DNA of 54,468 nt from a bacterium (GCA_030647005.1 JAUSKG010000008.1:1-54468); one strand, 5' to 3'; counted from the stretch's first letter, positions 42,571 to 50,998 are shown. A program made the numbers and translations. Notes: generated by a model from the sequence alone, not told the origin.

Positions 42571-43606
42571 CCATAATAACTGCGCCGCCAATGATGCGCG
42601 CACCGTCGTTGAAAACGATGGCCTGACCTGGTGCGACCGCAAGCTGTGGGCGGTCGAAATCCACGACGACGCGATGAGCGGTGGTGCGGATGGTGCACGG
42701 CTGCGGCTCCTGTCGGTGGCGGATGCGTGCGAACAACGCGCCATCTGCCGGTGGCATACCACCGATCCAGTTCGCGTGCGTCGCCGTGAGGACACGCGTG
42801 AAGCGCGCGGGGTCCTCCGGCGATGCGGTGACGGTGATTTCCTGGCGCACGGCATCACGCGCCACGACGTAGCGCGGAGCTGGCTGACCGCCAATGCGTA
42901 CCCGCTGGCCGATCGTGTAGGCCTGCCCCATGGGGACGGTGCCGAGGTGACGACCATCGGTGGTGACGACTGCCGCGGGAATCGGCTGTTCGTGCGTGGC
43001 GAGATACCCTGAAAAATCCTGCGTGCCGAGGAAGCACACCCCTCGCGTAGACGGACGATCCCAGTTGGGGAGTCCGCGGAAGCGCGCCATCGCACGCACC
43101 TGTGGCTTCGCGTAGCACCCGATGGGGAACACCACCGTAGCGAGCTGTCGCGTCGTGCACTCCCAGAGGAAGTACGATTGATCCTTCTCGCCGTCCGCAC
43201 CGCGGAGGAGCTCGATACGACCGCGCGCGGAGCGCCGGATGCGCGCATAGTGCCCCGTGGCCACCGCATCGGCACCGTGCTCTGCTGCGAGCGCGGAGAG
43301 CTCCGCGAACTTCACGCGCCGATTGCACGCTGCGTCAGGGTTGGGCGTCACCCCTTGCGTGTAGCCGCGACGCATGGGCGCGAGGACCTCGCGCTCGTAG
43401 AGCGCACTCACATCGCGTACGATGAAGGGGATGTCGAGCACTGCCGCGACGCGACGCGCGATCGCGATATCCTCCTTCGCCGGACACGTCGCACTCCCGT
43501 CGTCAAACTTCAGGTACGCGCCCACGACGGTACACCCGCGCTCGACGAGGAGCGCGGCCGCGACCGCAGAATCAACACCACCCGAGAGTCCGAGGATCAC
43601 CCGCAT
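42566..43606 (-). CDS. mnmA: tRNA-specific 2-thiouridylase MnmA
   Basis: Puts sulfur on U34 of tRNAs for Lys, Glu and Gln (346 residues). The PP-loop ATP site is GLSGGVDSAVAA (residues 6-17). The catalytic cysteines are Cys94 in TPNPDAACNRRVKF and Cys191 in GVCFLG. TGHYARI, DQSYFLW and the C-terminal QEITVTASPEDP region match the family. It would need a sulfur relay (IscS-like), not seen here. Divergent from the methyltransferase gene with only a few bases between them. Confidence 0.95.
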   Translation of the reverse strand: MRVILGLSGGVDSAVAAALLVERGCTVVGAYLKFDDGSATCPAKEDIAIARRVAAVLDIPFIVRDVSALYEREVLAPMRRGYTQGVTPNPDAACNRRVKFAELSALAAEHGADAVATGHYARIRRSARGRIELLRGADGEKDQSYFLWECTTRQLATVVFPIGCYAKPQVRAMARFRGLPNWDRPSTRGVCFLGTQDFSGYLATHEQPIPAAVVTTDGRHLGTVPMGQAYTIGQRVRIGGQPAPRYVVARDAVRQEITVTASPEDPARFTRVLTATHANWIGGMPPADGALFARIRHRQEPQPCTIRTTAHRVVVDFDRPQLAVAPGQAIVFNDGARIIGGAVIMA

Positions 43607-43632
43607 ACGCTATGCGTCATACTAAGACCTCC

Positions 43633-44958
43633 ATGGACTGTACCATCAACGCCCTCGATCATCAAGGGCGTGGCGTGTGTCACCCGAACGGCAAGACGGT
43701 TGCCGTTCCGTTTACGCTCCCCGGCGATGTTGTGCGCGTTGCGCTGCGCGGCAAACAGAAGGGCGTCCACCGTGGTGCAATCGAGGAAATCATCACCCCG
43801 TCTCCGGATCGTGTGCAACCGCCATGCCCGTTCGCGGGACGATGTGGCGGTTGTCCGTGGCAGATGATGGACGGTGCGGCGCAGATCCGACACAAACGCG
43901 ACCGCATCGCTGACGCGCTCCGCGACATTCCCCACCCGCCCATCCCCGACCCGATCCCCTCACCGGACCAGTGGTACTTCCGCAACCGCATGGACTACGC
44001 CGTCGGTGCCGATGGCTCGCTCGGGCTCCGCGAGCCCGGAAAGTGGTGGGAAGTCCTCAACCTCGAAACATGCCTCCTCATGTCCCAGCCGGCGGTCGCG
44101 TGTATGGATGCCTTCCGCGCGTGGATGCGCACGAACGCCATCGCACCGTGGAACACACGAACGCACGAGGGCTTTGCACGCGCCCTCGTGCTGCGCGAGG
44201 GCAAGCACACGGGCGAACGTATGGCCGTCGTCATCACCGCAGCGCCGCCGCAGTCCACAGCAGCGGGAACATTCCCGGGAAGCGATGCACTCGTGCGCGC
44301 ACTCGCCCCACACTGCACCTCCGTACTCTGGGGCGTGCAGTCCCGCGTGGCTGATGTCTCGTTCGCCTCGCACTACGAGACGCTCCTCGGCAGTCCCGTG
44401 CTCCACGAGGAGCTCCACATCGCCGACGATCCCCCGCTCACGTACACCATCCCGCCCAACGCATTCTTCCAGACGAACACACGCGCGGCCGAGCAGCTCG
44501 TGGCGACCGTACGCGAGTACGCGGCACTCACACCAACCGAGACGCTCGTGGACCTCTGCTGCGGCGTCGGCACGTTTGCGATTGCGCTCGCGCGCGATGC
44601 CGGACGCGTCATCGGTGTCGAGCTTGAGGAGAGCGCGGTCGCCGTCGCACAGGAGAACGCCCACCGCAACGGAGTAGAGCACGCCGAGTTCCATCACCTC
44701 CCTGCGGAGCAGTGGTTGTTCCCCAATGCGACGGTGGACTGCCTCATCGTGGACCCACCGCGCAGCGGCCTGCACCCGAACACCCGCGCGAGCATCCTCG
44801 CGAATCCGCCACGTCGCATCGTGTACGTCTCGTGCAACCCCCACGCGCTCGCCGAGGATCTCCGCGTGCTCGGCGAACGGTACAAAATCGCGCGCATCCA
44901 GCCCATTGACCTCTTCCCGCACTCCCCGCACGTCGAGACAGTTGCCCTCTTGACCTGA
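43633..44958 (+). CDS. rlmD: 23S rRNA uracil-5-methyltransferase, RlmD/RumA type
   Basis: A 441-residue SAM-dependent m5U methyltransferase. It has an N-terminal TRAM domain (INALDHQGRGVCHPNGKTVA), a 4Fe-4S motif CPFAGRCGGCPW plus a later Cys (ETCLL), the substrate stretch IPPNAFFQTNTRAAEQLV, SAM-binding LVDLCCGVGTFAIALA, and the catalytic pair LIVDPPRSGLHPN / IVYVSCNP. Whether the target is rRNA or tRNA cannot be settled by eye. An upstream ATG at 43612 is possible but leaves 5 bases to the divergent mnmA start. Confidence 0.9.
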   Translation: MDCTINALDHQGRGVCHPNGKTVAVPFTLPGDVVRVALRGKQKGVHRGAIEEIITPSPDRVQPPCPFAGRCGGCPWQMMDGAAQIRHKRDRIADALRDIPHPPIPDPIPSPDQWYFRNRMDYAVGADGSLGLREPGKWWEVLNLETCLLMSQPAVACMDAFRAWMRTNAIAPWNTRTHEGFARALVLREGKHTGERMAVVITAAPPQSTAAGTFPGSDALVRALAPHCTSVLWGVQSRVADVSFASHYETLLGSPVLHEELHIADDPPLTYTIPPNAFFQTNTRAAEQLVATVREYAALTPTETLVDLCCGVGTFAIALARDAGRVIGVELEESAVAVAQENAHRNGVEHAEFHHLPAEQWLFPNATVDCLIVDPPRSGLHPNTRASILANPPRRIVYVSCNPHALAEDLRVLGERYKIARIQPIDLFPHSPHVETVALLT

Positions 44959-44979
44959 GTATGCTATGGTGCACACAGT

Positions 44980-45828
44980 ATGCGATCAGGTTTCGTCACC
45001 CTCGCCGGCCGATCGAACGTGGGGAAATCCACGCTCCTGAACGCGCTCTGCGGCACGAAAGCGGCAATCACCTCTCCGCTGCCACAGACAACGCGAACGC
45101 CGATCCGAGGTATCATCAACGACCCCCGTGGCCAGGCCGTCGTCATTGACGCGCCGGGGATTTTTGAGTCCGCCCATGGGCCGCTCACGCGCCAGGTAAA
45201 CGCCGCAGCGCGCGATGCGCTCCATGGCGTGGACCTCATCCTCTACGTCGTGGACCCCACGCGCGATGTCGGCACTGAGGAGCATCGCATCGCCACGCTC
45301 ATCCGCGCGACCGGTGTTCCGGTCGTACTCGTTGTCAACAAGGCGGACCTCCCGAGTCACAAACGGAAGTGGCGCCACCAGTACCTCGACATCATCCCGA
45401 ACGTCGTCGGGGTCCACGATGTTTCCGCGGGCAAGAACCAGCACCTCACACCGCTCGTTGATGCGATCTTCGCGCACCTTCCCGAAGGCGAGGCGCACTA
45501 CCCGACCACGCAGCGCGCGGATGTCCCCAAGGACTTCTGGATCGCGGAGATCATCCGCGAGAAGATCTTCCTCACGATGACCGATGAGATCCCCTACACG
45601 ACCGCGGTACGCGTGGACGACATCGCGGAGCGCGAGAATGGGACGCTCGCGATCGCCGCGCGCATCCTCACGACAAACCCACGCTACCGAAAGATGCTCA
45701 TCGGCAGCGGCGCAACGCGCATCAAGCAGATCGGCCAGATGGCTCGGAAGGACCTCGAGATCGCGCTCAGCCGCCCCATCTACCTCGAGCTCCATGTCCA
45801 TGTGGACGAAAAATGGGTGCAACGGTGA
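44980..45828 (+). CDS. era: GTPase Era
   Basis: A 282-residue 16S rRNA-binding GTPase for 30S assembly. The G domain has GRSNVGKSTLLNALCG (G1), TTRTPIRG (G2), VVIDAPGIFE (G3) and LVVNKADLP (G4). The C-terminal KH domain follows: DFWIAEIIREKIFLTMTDEI, ARILTTNPRYRKMLIGSGAT and RIKQIGQMARKDLE, then YLELHVHVDEKW. A TTGCCC/17/TATGGT pair (44942-44970) would put the RNA start ~3 bases before the ATG, an almost leaderless message. Confidence 0.95.
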   Translation: MRSGFVTLAGRSNVGKSTLLNALCGTKAAITSPLPQTTRTPIRGIINDPRGQAVVIDAPGIFESAHGPLTRQVNAAARDALHGVDLILYVVDPTRDVGTEEHRIATLIRATGVPVVLVVNKADLPSHKRKWRHQYLDIIPNVVGVHDVSAGKNQHLTPLVDAIFAHLPEGEAHYPTTQRADVPKDFWIAEIIREKIFLTMTDEIPYTTAVRVDDIAERENGTLAIAARILTTNPRYRKMLIGSGATRIKQIGQMARKDLEIALSRPIYLELHVHVDEKWVQR

Positions 45829-45836
45829 CGCGCCGG

Positions 45837-45865
45837 TTGACAACCCGCGAGAAGTTCCCTACAGT
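45837..45865 (+). promoter_or_regulatory. Promoter of the 45927 gene
   Basis: TTGACA (45837-45842), 17-bp spacer, TACAGT (45860-45865); predicted start ~55 bases before the ATG. Confidence 0.75.
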
Positions 45866-45926
45866 ACGAATAGCATCGGGGCGTGGTGCGCCGATGGGAA
45901 ACCGTTTTTGGAGGAATGGTTCATTG

Positions 45927-46196
45927 ATGGCCAAAAAAGCAAGAAGAACGACCCGGACTGCTGCGGACTTCGTTGCGTACCTGCGGGAGCTGCAGCTCGA
46001 CCGCAAACGCGCGTTCGCGAACGCGCTCGCCACGAGCAACGAACGCTTCGGTGTTCCGCTCGAGATCATCGCGGGAAGTGCGCACGTCGCGACCGATGCG
46101 GCCCGCTGGAAGCAAGGCAGGGCACTCCCGCAGAACGGCGACCGCGTCAAGATCATCACGCGCATCTGCGAGTACCTCGGCCACGCCGCCGCGTAG
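45927..46196 (+). CDS. Small helix-turn-helix-like protein
   Basis: An 89-residue basic protein beginning MAKKARRTTRTAADFVAYLR. The second half (FGVPLEIIAGSAHVATDAAR, then WKQGRALPQNGDR and IITRICEYLG) has the rhythm of an XRE-type helix-turn-helix ending in W-x-x-G-R-x-x-P, so DNA binding is plausible. A strong SD (GGAGGA) and its own promoter and terminator mark it as an independent unit right after era. Confidence 0.6.
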   Translation: MAKKARRTTRTAADFVAYLRELQLDRKRAFANALATSNERFGVPLEIIAGSAHVATDAARWKQGRALPQNGDRVKIITRICEYLGHAAA

Positions 46197-46205
46197 CAGC
46201 GCACG

Positions 46206-46243
46206 AACGCGCCCCGACACCTTGTGATCGGGGCGCGTTTTCA
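46206..46243 (+). terminator. Terminator of the 45927 gene
   Basis: 12-bp stem AACGCGCCCCGA / TCGGGGCGCGTT, then TTCA. Confidence 0.85.
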
Positions 46244-46274
46244 TTGTGAACGCAATCATTCTATGCGGGGGAAT

Positions 46275-46352
46275 CGCGTAGGGGCGGGTATTATACCCGC
46301 CCGTCCGAATGAGGGGGAACGCGGACGGGAGGGGATAAACCCCTCCCCTACC
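46275..46352. repeat. Dispersed repeat, family D (two GC-rich palindromes)
   Basis: TAGGGGCGGGTATTATACCC continues to CGCCC, then after a spacer GGGAGGGGATAAACCCCTCC with CCTACC. Both are inverted repeats around AT-rich centres. Known-type intergenic repeat; no gene in 46244-46400. Confidence 0.6.
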
Positions 46353-46400
46353 CTCCCATGCTGTCTCACACGAAGTCGGACACCGCGAGGGCGTGTCTTC

Positions 46401-47054
46401 TTACACCTGCGCCGCGATCCATGCGACGACATCCGGCAGGAGAGCTGCATCTCGGTTGAACATCTCCGTGCCGTGCGATGCATCGTCGAGCACGCGCACG
46501 GTAGCACGGTCGGCGAGTGTTTCGCCGAGTGCGGCGATGGTTTCCGTGGAGTAGGCATCGTTCGCGCCGCCCGCGACGAGGTACACGCGCTGGTGGGGCG
46601 CAACGGCACCCGCGAGGGCATCCGCGCTGATGCCATGGTAGATGTGCCCGGGAGACAGGAGTACGGCTGCGGGAATCGCGAGGTCGCCGGTGAGTGCGTC
46701 GAGTGCGAGGTTTGCGCCGATGGATGCGCCGACGACGACAAGGTGTTCCGAAGTCATGCCGCGCTCGTGCAGGAACGCAATCGCCGCACGGACATCTTCA
46801 CGCTTCTCCTGCTGCTCGGCATTGGAGAACGAGGCGTACCCATCGGGCCCACCGGTGGATGCACCGTGGCCGCGCTGATCGAATGCGAGCGATGCGATGC
46901 CAACGCGCTGGAGCTCCGCCGCAAGCTCACGGTACGATTCCTTCGTTGCTGGCATCATGTGGAGGAGGAGTACCCACCCGCGCGGCGCATCCACGGAATA
47001 CCAATCAGCGGCCAAGTGCTTCCCATCCGCAGTGGTGAGCGTGATGTGCTCCAT
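46401..47054 (-). CDS. Alpha/beta hydrolase
   Basis: A 217-residue serine hydrolase. The nucleophile elbow is VVGASIGANLAL (Ser in GxSxG). GWVLLLHMMPATKESY is the oxyanion region, LAFDQRGHGASTG the following strand and turn, and RVLDDASHGTEMF carries the catalytic His; an Asp before it (AGGANDAYS) completes the triad. There is no signal peptide. The substrate is unknown. The ATG at 47054 gives the usual start. The gene lies alone between repeats. Confidence 0.88.
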   Translation of the reverse strand: MEHITLTTADGKHLAADWYSVDAPRGWVLLLHMMPATKESYRELAAELQRVGIASLAFDQRGHGASTGGPDGYASFSNAEQQEKREDVRAAIAFLHERGMTSEHLVVVGASIGANLALDALTGDLAIPAAVLLSPGHIYHGISADALAGAVAPHQRVYLVAGGANDAYSTETIAALGETLADRATVRVLDDASHGTEMFNRDAALLPDVVAWIAAQV

Positions 47055-47090
47055 AAGGAGAGAGCTCCAATCATGGGTCATGCGAGGAAC

Positions 47091-47300
47091 CCCGGTATGA
47101 CCGGGATTGCCGCGTCGCGGACTCCTCGCAATGACATGTTCCTGTCATTGCGAGGAGTGAGTCCGCGAGCGACGTGGCAATCCCGGCCATTGAGAGTAGT
47201 CGGCTTTCACCTTGTACTGATATGACCGGGATTGCCGCGTCGCGGACTCCTCGCAATGACAGGGGGGGGACGCGGACTCCTCGCAGTGACAGAGGCGCGT
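47091..47300. repeat. Cluster of family B repeats
   Basis: ATGACCGGGATTGCCGCGTC followed by GCGGACTCCTCGCAATGACA occurs at about 47097-47135 and again at about 47222-47261. An inverted copy (CTGTCATTGCGAGGAGTGAG to GGCAATCCCGGCCATTGAGA) lies between, and a partial copy (GCGGACTCCTCGCAGTGACA) ends the array. The 47055-47307 gap holds nothing else. Confidence 0.85.
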
Positions 47301-47307
47301 GACTCCC

Positions 47308-48048
47308 CTACCGCTTGCTGAGACCCTCGAACGCGCGGAGCACTTCGAGCGGGACTGCAAAGATGACGGTGTTCGACTGGTCGGACGAGATATCGTTGAT
47401 TGACTGGAGCGTGCGGAGGTGGAGTGCACCAGGGGATGCGCTGAGTATCTCGGCGGCCTTTGCCATGTTCGCGGCTGAGGCCACCTCGCCCTCGGACTTG
47501 ATGATGACGGCGCGCTTCTCGCGCTCGGCCTCGGCCTGCTTTCCGATCGTACGCTCCATGTCGCTCGGCAGCGAGACATCCTTGAGCTCGACGTTGCGCA
47601 CCTTGAGGCCCCACGCGTCCGTTTCCTTGTCCACGATCGCGCGGATGCGCTCCGCGAGCTGCTCGCGGTTGGCGAGGAGCTCATCGAGTGTCACCTCGCC
47701 CACGATGTTGCGCATGGTCGTCTGCGCGAACTGCGAGATCGCAAAGCGGAAGTTCTCTACCTCGATGAACGCCTTGCGCGCATCGGACACGTTGTAGTAG
47801 ATGACCGCGTTCACCGTCACGGAGACGTTATCGCGCGTGATGGCCTTCTGGTCGGGGACATCCACGGCCTTGATGCGGAGATCCACCTTCACCATCCGCT
47901 GGAAGACCGGCACGACGATCCGCCAACCAGGGTTTTTCACCGCGCTGAACCTTCCCATGGTGAAGAGCACGCCACGCTCGTACTCGTTGACCTGCTTGAG
48001 GGTCACGACGAGGAGGACAATGATGGCGATGATTGTCGGGATGGACAT
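47308..48048 (-). CDS. Slipin/stomatin-like SPFH protein
   Basis: A 246-residue membrane-anchored SPFH (band 7) protein. One N-terminal helix (IPTIIAIIVLLVVTLKQV) is followed by NEYERGVLFTMGRFSAVKNP and PGWRIVVPVFQRMVKVDLRI. DVPDQKAITRDNVSVTVNAV, IYYNVSDARKAFIEVENF, WGLKVRNVELKDVSLPSDME and an Ala/Glu-rich helix (EREKRAVIIKSEGEVASAAN) follow as in prokaryotic slipins. These form membrane microdomain cages, often with a partner NfeD protein, absent here. The start at 48048 fits homologues. Confidence 0.92.
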   Translation of the reverse strand: MSIPTIIAIIVLLVVTLKQVNEYERGVLFTMGRFSAVKNPGWRIVVPVFQRMVKVDLRIKAVDVPDQKAITRDNVSVTVNAVIYYNVSDARKAFIEVENFRFAISQFAQTTMRNIVGEVTLDELLANREQLAERIRAIVDKETDAWGLKVRNVELKDVSLPSDMERTIGKQAEAEREKRAVIIKSEGEVASAANMAKAAEILSASPGALHLRTLQSINDISSDQSNTVIFAVPLEVLRAFEGLSKR

Positions 48049-48109
48049 AGCGTTGATGGTGATAATTTCGTACCCCCAGCATAGCACAGGGATGCGATGC
48101 ACGGGCAAA

Positions 48110-48142
48110 ACACCACGCCAGCCGGTCGGGCTGGCGTGGTGT
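48110..48142 (-). terminator. Terminator upstream of the slipin gene
   Basis: 14-bp stem ACACCACGCCAGCC / GGCTGGCGTGGTGT, 5-base loop, then TTTGCCCG on the minus strand. It ends transcription coming from 48305-49036, or a short transcript in 48143-48304. Confidence 0.75.
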
Positions 48143-48194
48143 CTATGAGCGAGCGCTCGTTGCGGGAACTCGCGCTCCCCCGCCGCTCCACCGG

Positions 48195-48263
48195 TCACAT
48201 GCCAAACCGGTGGTGGTCAATGCGACAGGGAACATCTCGCATCGAGGAAAGGTGGCCTTTCAT
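48195..48263 (-). CDS. Possible 22-aa ORF before the terminator
   Basis: MKGHLSSMRDVPCRIDHHRF then GM. It sits between the stop of the membrane protein gene and a strong terminator, in a 160-base stretch otherwise without a gene. No SD is visible. It may equally be an untranslated 3' region or a small RNA. Confidence 0.2.
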   Translation of the reverse strand: MKGHLSSMRDVPCRIDHHRFGM

Positions 48264-48304
48264 GAGGTACTACAATCGATCTGCTCGCAATATTTCATTC
48301 GCCA

Positions 48305-49036
48305 TCACGGTGTGAGAATCATGGTATCGGAAAAAATCGAACGCGCCAGAATTGGCCGAACACCGTAGGCGCGCACGATGCCGTTCTCGATCTCTCCAAC
48401 GACGAATACCTGCGAGCCAATATGTATGGACATACCGAACGGCCACCGTGTTTCCGGGACCGTCCGCACGGTGATTGCGCCCGCAGTCGTCATGATCTCC
48501 AATGTGTCCGCGCTCGCGAAGGTGACGGTACCGCGATACGCACCGCGCACGTCCGTGCTGCCGCCGTGCTCGTAGAGCTCGCGCACGAGTGGCGCGGATC
48601 CCCGAGCCGTGCGGGCGCTCAGAATCGGGTGGAGTGGTGTCTGATCAAGTGCGAGCCCGAACGAACCCGAGAGTGCGAGAGCGGCGATGACTGCGACGAC
48701 AATCGGTCGTCGGTACAGGAACGGGAGCAGTCGCGCCATCCGCGCGAGGATGAGAATGAGTACGGCCGACACGATGACGAGCCCCCACGGGAACGCGCGG
48801 AAAAACAGCACGAGCCCGTGTGTACCAAAACCCGGGAGGAGGAGCACGCCAGAGGTCCGAAGGGAGAAGATGCCAAAGCTGATGAGGTAAATTGCCAGGA
48901 TGAACACGAACGCCGACACGAGCGCGAGGAGGATCGTGCCGAGGAGGATACGCGCCTTTGAGCGCATGTGGAGCTCTCCGCGTTCGATCTGCTCGAGCAC
49001 GCGCGTAATGGGATCTCGGGGGCTTCCGTTCGTCAT
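48305..49036 (-). CDS. Membrane protein coupled to the ECF sigma factor
   Basis: A 243-residue protein with no family I recognise. It starts with a short cytoplasmic segment (DPITRVLEQIERGELHMRSK), followed by three or four membrane helices (ARILLGTILLALVSAFVFIL onward) and a ~100-residue soluble end with strands such as GAYRGTVTFASADTLEIMTT and QVFVVGEIENGIVRAYGVRP. ATGA overlap with the sigma factor gene indicates coupling, so it is a candidate anti-sigma or sensor, although no zinc-binding anti-sigma motif (HxxxCxxC) is present. Confidence 0.7.
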   Translation of the reverse strand: MTNGSPRDPITRVLEQIERGELHMRSKARILLGTILLALVSAFVFILAIYLISFGIFSLRTSGVLLLPGFGTHGLVLFFRAFPWGLVIVSAVLILILARMARLLPFLYRRPIVVAVIAALALSGSFGLALDQTPLHPILSARTARGSAPLVRELYEHGGSTDVRGAYRGTVTFASADTLEIMTTAGAITVRTVPETRWPFGMSIHIGSQVFVVGEIENGIVRAYGVRPILARSIFSDTMILTP

Positions 49037-49596
49037 ACGGATGGACGCTGTGCGAGGAGCTGTTGCTTCGCGCGGCGGAGTCGCACACCCACCGTCGCGA
49101 CGGGGATGTGCATGATGTCTGCAATCTCGCGATACGAACGCTCCTCAAGGTAGTAGAGCACCACCGGCTCGCGGTACTTTGGATCGAGGACGCTGAGCGA
49201 TCGCTCGACCATGCTCTGCAGCTCTCGCCTCTCCACGTAATCCGCCGGCGTCTCCTTCGCAACAGGGTGCGGAAAGAGCGTGTCCGGATCGAAGAACGGC
49301 AACGGCTCGCGCTTCTTGCGCTTGATCGTGTTGATGCACTCGTTATGCGCGATGCGGTAGAGCCACGTTGAGAACGACCGCGACGCGTCGAACGTATTGA
49401 GGTGCGTGTACGCCTTCACGAATACCTCCTGAACGACATCGTCGCCATCCTCGCTCCCGAGGAGGAAACGACGGACGTACCGCTGGAGTTTCGCCGCGTA
49501 GCGCTCCATGAGTGCACCGTACGCCTCCGCGTCACCGCCTCGCACCCGCACCACGAGCTCCTCATCGGTGGATCGTTCCTGTTCAACGGTCATCAT
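49033..49596 (-). CDS. ECF-type RNA polymerase sigma factor
   Basis: A 187-residue sigma-70-family factor. Region 2 runs from DEELVVRVRGGDAEAYGALM to DDVVQEVFVKAYTHLNTFDA and SFSTWLYRIAHNECINTIKR. Region 4 is SLSVLDPKYREPVVLYYLEE followed by RSYREIADIMHIPVATVGVR, the -35-recognising helix-turn-helix. The linker between them is short, so no region 3: an ECF factor. Two adjacent ATGs (49596, 49593) are possible starts. It overlaps the downstream membrane protein gene. Confidence 0.93.
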   Translation of the reverse strand: MMTVEQERSTDEELVVRVRGGDAEAYGALMERYAAKLQRYVRRFLLGSEDGDDVVQEVFVKAYTHLNTFDASRSFSTWLYRIAHNECINTIKRKKREPLPFFDPDTLFPHPVAKETPADYVERRELQSMVERSLSVLDPKYREPVVLYYLEERSYREIADIMHIPVATVGVRLRRAKQQLLAQRPSV

Positions 49597-49679
49597 ACCT
49601 ATCCTACTGCAACATCGCGTCGGTTCTTTCATGGCACCCCCGACGACCAACATCCGTGCTCGTCGCACGGATGTTTGCG

Positions 49680-50249
49680 TTATCGCTCTCCTCGACCGAT
49701 CTCCGAGAGGAGGACGTTCTCCACGATGATGCCGCGTGGGAGGAAGATGCGCGAGAGCTCATCGCGCATGTCGAGCTCCACGGCATCGCGCTTCGTCGAA
49801 AGGATATCTTGCATCGTGTAGCGCGACGCGATCATCCGGAAGCGGCTCCGGATCGTCGGACGGATGATCTTCTCGACGAAATCCTCACCGATCGCCTGCC
49901 AGATGGTGGGAATCTGCTCCTGATCCAACCGGAGGAGCACCGTCCCCTCGATGGAGATCGTATCACCGTCGGTCGTTATCGCCTTCACCGACTGGTCGCC
50001 GAGCGCGGCGGATCGTTCAAGTGAGAACCCGTGCTGGATGGTGTACTCGAGCGTCTGCGTGTTGAAGAGCTTCGCGCGCTGCCAGAATGGAATCTTGAAG
50101 TGGAGCCCGGGCGTCAGGACCTTCTTGAGCACGCCACGACCGAGGTCGTAGACGCATGCGACGTACCCGGGTGGAACGTTCACAAAAAAACCCTTGAGGA
50201 CGTCCTCCACGACGAACGTGTACATGAGCTTGTCAATGTGGTCGGCCAT
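49680..50249 (-). CDS. Band-7/SPFH-like protein without membrane anchor
   Basis: A 189-residue prohibitin-like protein. VNVPPGYVACVYDLGRGVLK followed by KVLTPGLHFKIPFWQRAKLF is the SPFH start, TTDGDTISIEGTVLLRLD the second strand set, and MRDELSRIFLPRGIIVENVL the end. It lacks both a clear N-terminal membrane helix and the C-terminal coiled coil, so it is shorter than usual. It lies immediately after yidC (the yidC stop and this start are 1-2 bases apart), suggesting a joint role at the membrane. Confidence 0.8.
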   Translation of the reverse strand: MADHIDKLMYTFVVEDVLKGFFVNVPPGYVACVYDLGRGVLKKVLTPGLHFKIPFWQRAKLFNTQTLEYTIQHGFSLERSAALGDQSVKAITTDGDTISIEGTVLLRLDQEQIPTIWQAIGEDFVEKIIRPTIRSRFRMIASRYTMQDILSTKRDAVELDMRDELSRIFLPRGIIVENVLLSEIGRGER

Positions 50250-50250
50250 A

Positions 50251-50937
50251 TTACGCATCCGCGGTCATACCCTGACGCAATCCAAAGATGACTGCGCTAA
50301 AGGCCATCGTCGTGAGGATGAAGAGCGACTTCACCATGGGGAGGTACGCGAGGAGTACCGCTGCGGCGATCGGGAAGAAGTAGCGGTAGAACACATCACG
50401 CCGCTCGAGCGCGTGTCGGCGCGGCGCCTGCGTGATCGCGATCTCTAGGAAGAGCATAGCACCAACACCCACCGCCCACCAGGTGTTGCGAAGCGCGACG
50501 TCAAACCCGAGGAACATCGTGTTGATGATATCCGGTCGCCGGACACCGTCATAGAGGTCTACGAGCTTCGCGGGATCAATGCCGCCGAGGAAGACCTGGT
50601 AGAGGACGAGGAGGACGAGCACCTGGACACCGAGCACGACGATCTTCGCCCACGGATTGATCTTGTGCTGCCGGAGGAGTTTCCGCGCCTCCACGCGCTG
50701 CTTGATCGGATCGTTCTTGAACTGACGCTTAATCTCCTCGATGGCGCGCGAGAGCGTTTCGAGCTTCCCGCGCTTGTGCTCCGCGAGCACGCTGAACGGC
50801 AGGAGCGCGAGGCGCATGATGACCGTGAGTTCGATGACTGCAATCGCGAGGTTCTCTCCCGCTGCGCGGTCATACAGAAAAAACAGCGCGTTGAGGAGCG
50901 GCTGGTAGAGTGCATCATGCCAGAGAGTTGCGAGCAT
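50251..50937 (-). CDS. yidC: Membrane protein insertase YidC/Oxa1 family
   Basis: A 228-residue insertase of the short YidC/Oxa1 type. The first segment LWHDALYQPLLNALFFLYDR leads to NLAIAVIELTVIMRLALLPF, with the conserved Arg in the groove (MRLALLPF). KRQFKNDPIKQRVEARKLLR is the cytoplasmic hairpin, followed by INPWAKIVVLGVQVLVLLVL, and ALERRDVFYRYFFPIAAAVL closes the core. There is no large periplasmic domain. The start at 50937 gives the usual N-terminus; the frame continues upstream into the shared promoter region. Confidence 0.9.
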   Translation of the reverse strand: MLATLWHDALYQPLLNALFFLYDRAAGENLAIAVIELTVIMRLALLPFSVLAEHKRGKLETLSRAIEEIKRQFKNDPIKQRVEARKLLRQHKINPWAKIVVLGVQVLVLLVLYQVFLGGIDPAKLVDLYDGVRRPDIINTMFLGFDVALRNTWWAVGVGAMLFLEIAITQAPRRHALERRDVFYRYFFPIAAAVLLAYLPMVKSLFILTTMAFSAVIFGLRQGMTADA

Positions 50938-50969
50938 AGACGTGCAGTAGTTCCATCGTACCTGATGGC

Positions 50970-50998
50970 TTGACAGTCGGGCAACTGCTGCGTACTCT
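50970..50998 (+). promoter_or_regulatory. Promoter of the helicase gene
   Basis: TTGACA (50970-50975), 17-bp spacer, TACTCT (50993-50998). On the other strand a TTGCCC / 18 bp / TACGAT pair could drive yidC from overlapping sequence. Confidence 0.65.

Noticed and set aside
46224-47225. 333-codon plus-strand frame across the hydrolase gene
   Set aside because: It runs through family D and family B repeats and opposite the alpha/beta hydrolase, which has a complete catalytic triad. It is a shadow.
47091-47300. CRISPR array
   Set aside because: The repeats are few, differ in orientation and have no regular spacers or nearby cas genes. They match the family B intergenic repeat. No CRISPR array was seen anywhere in the window.
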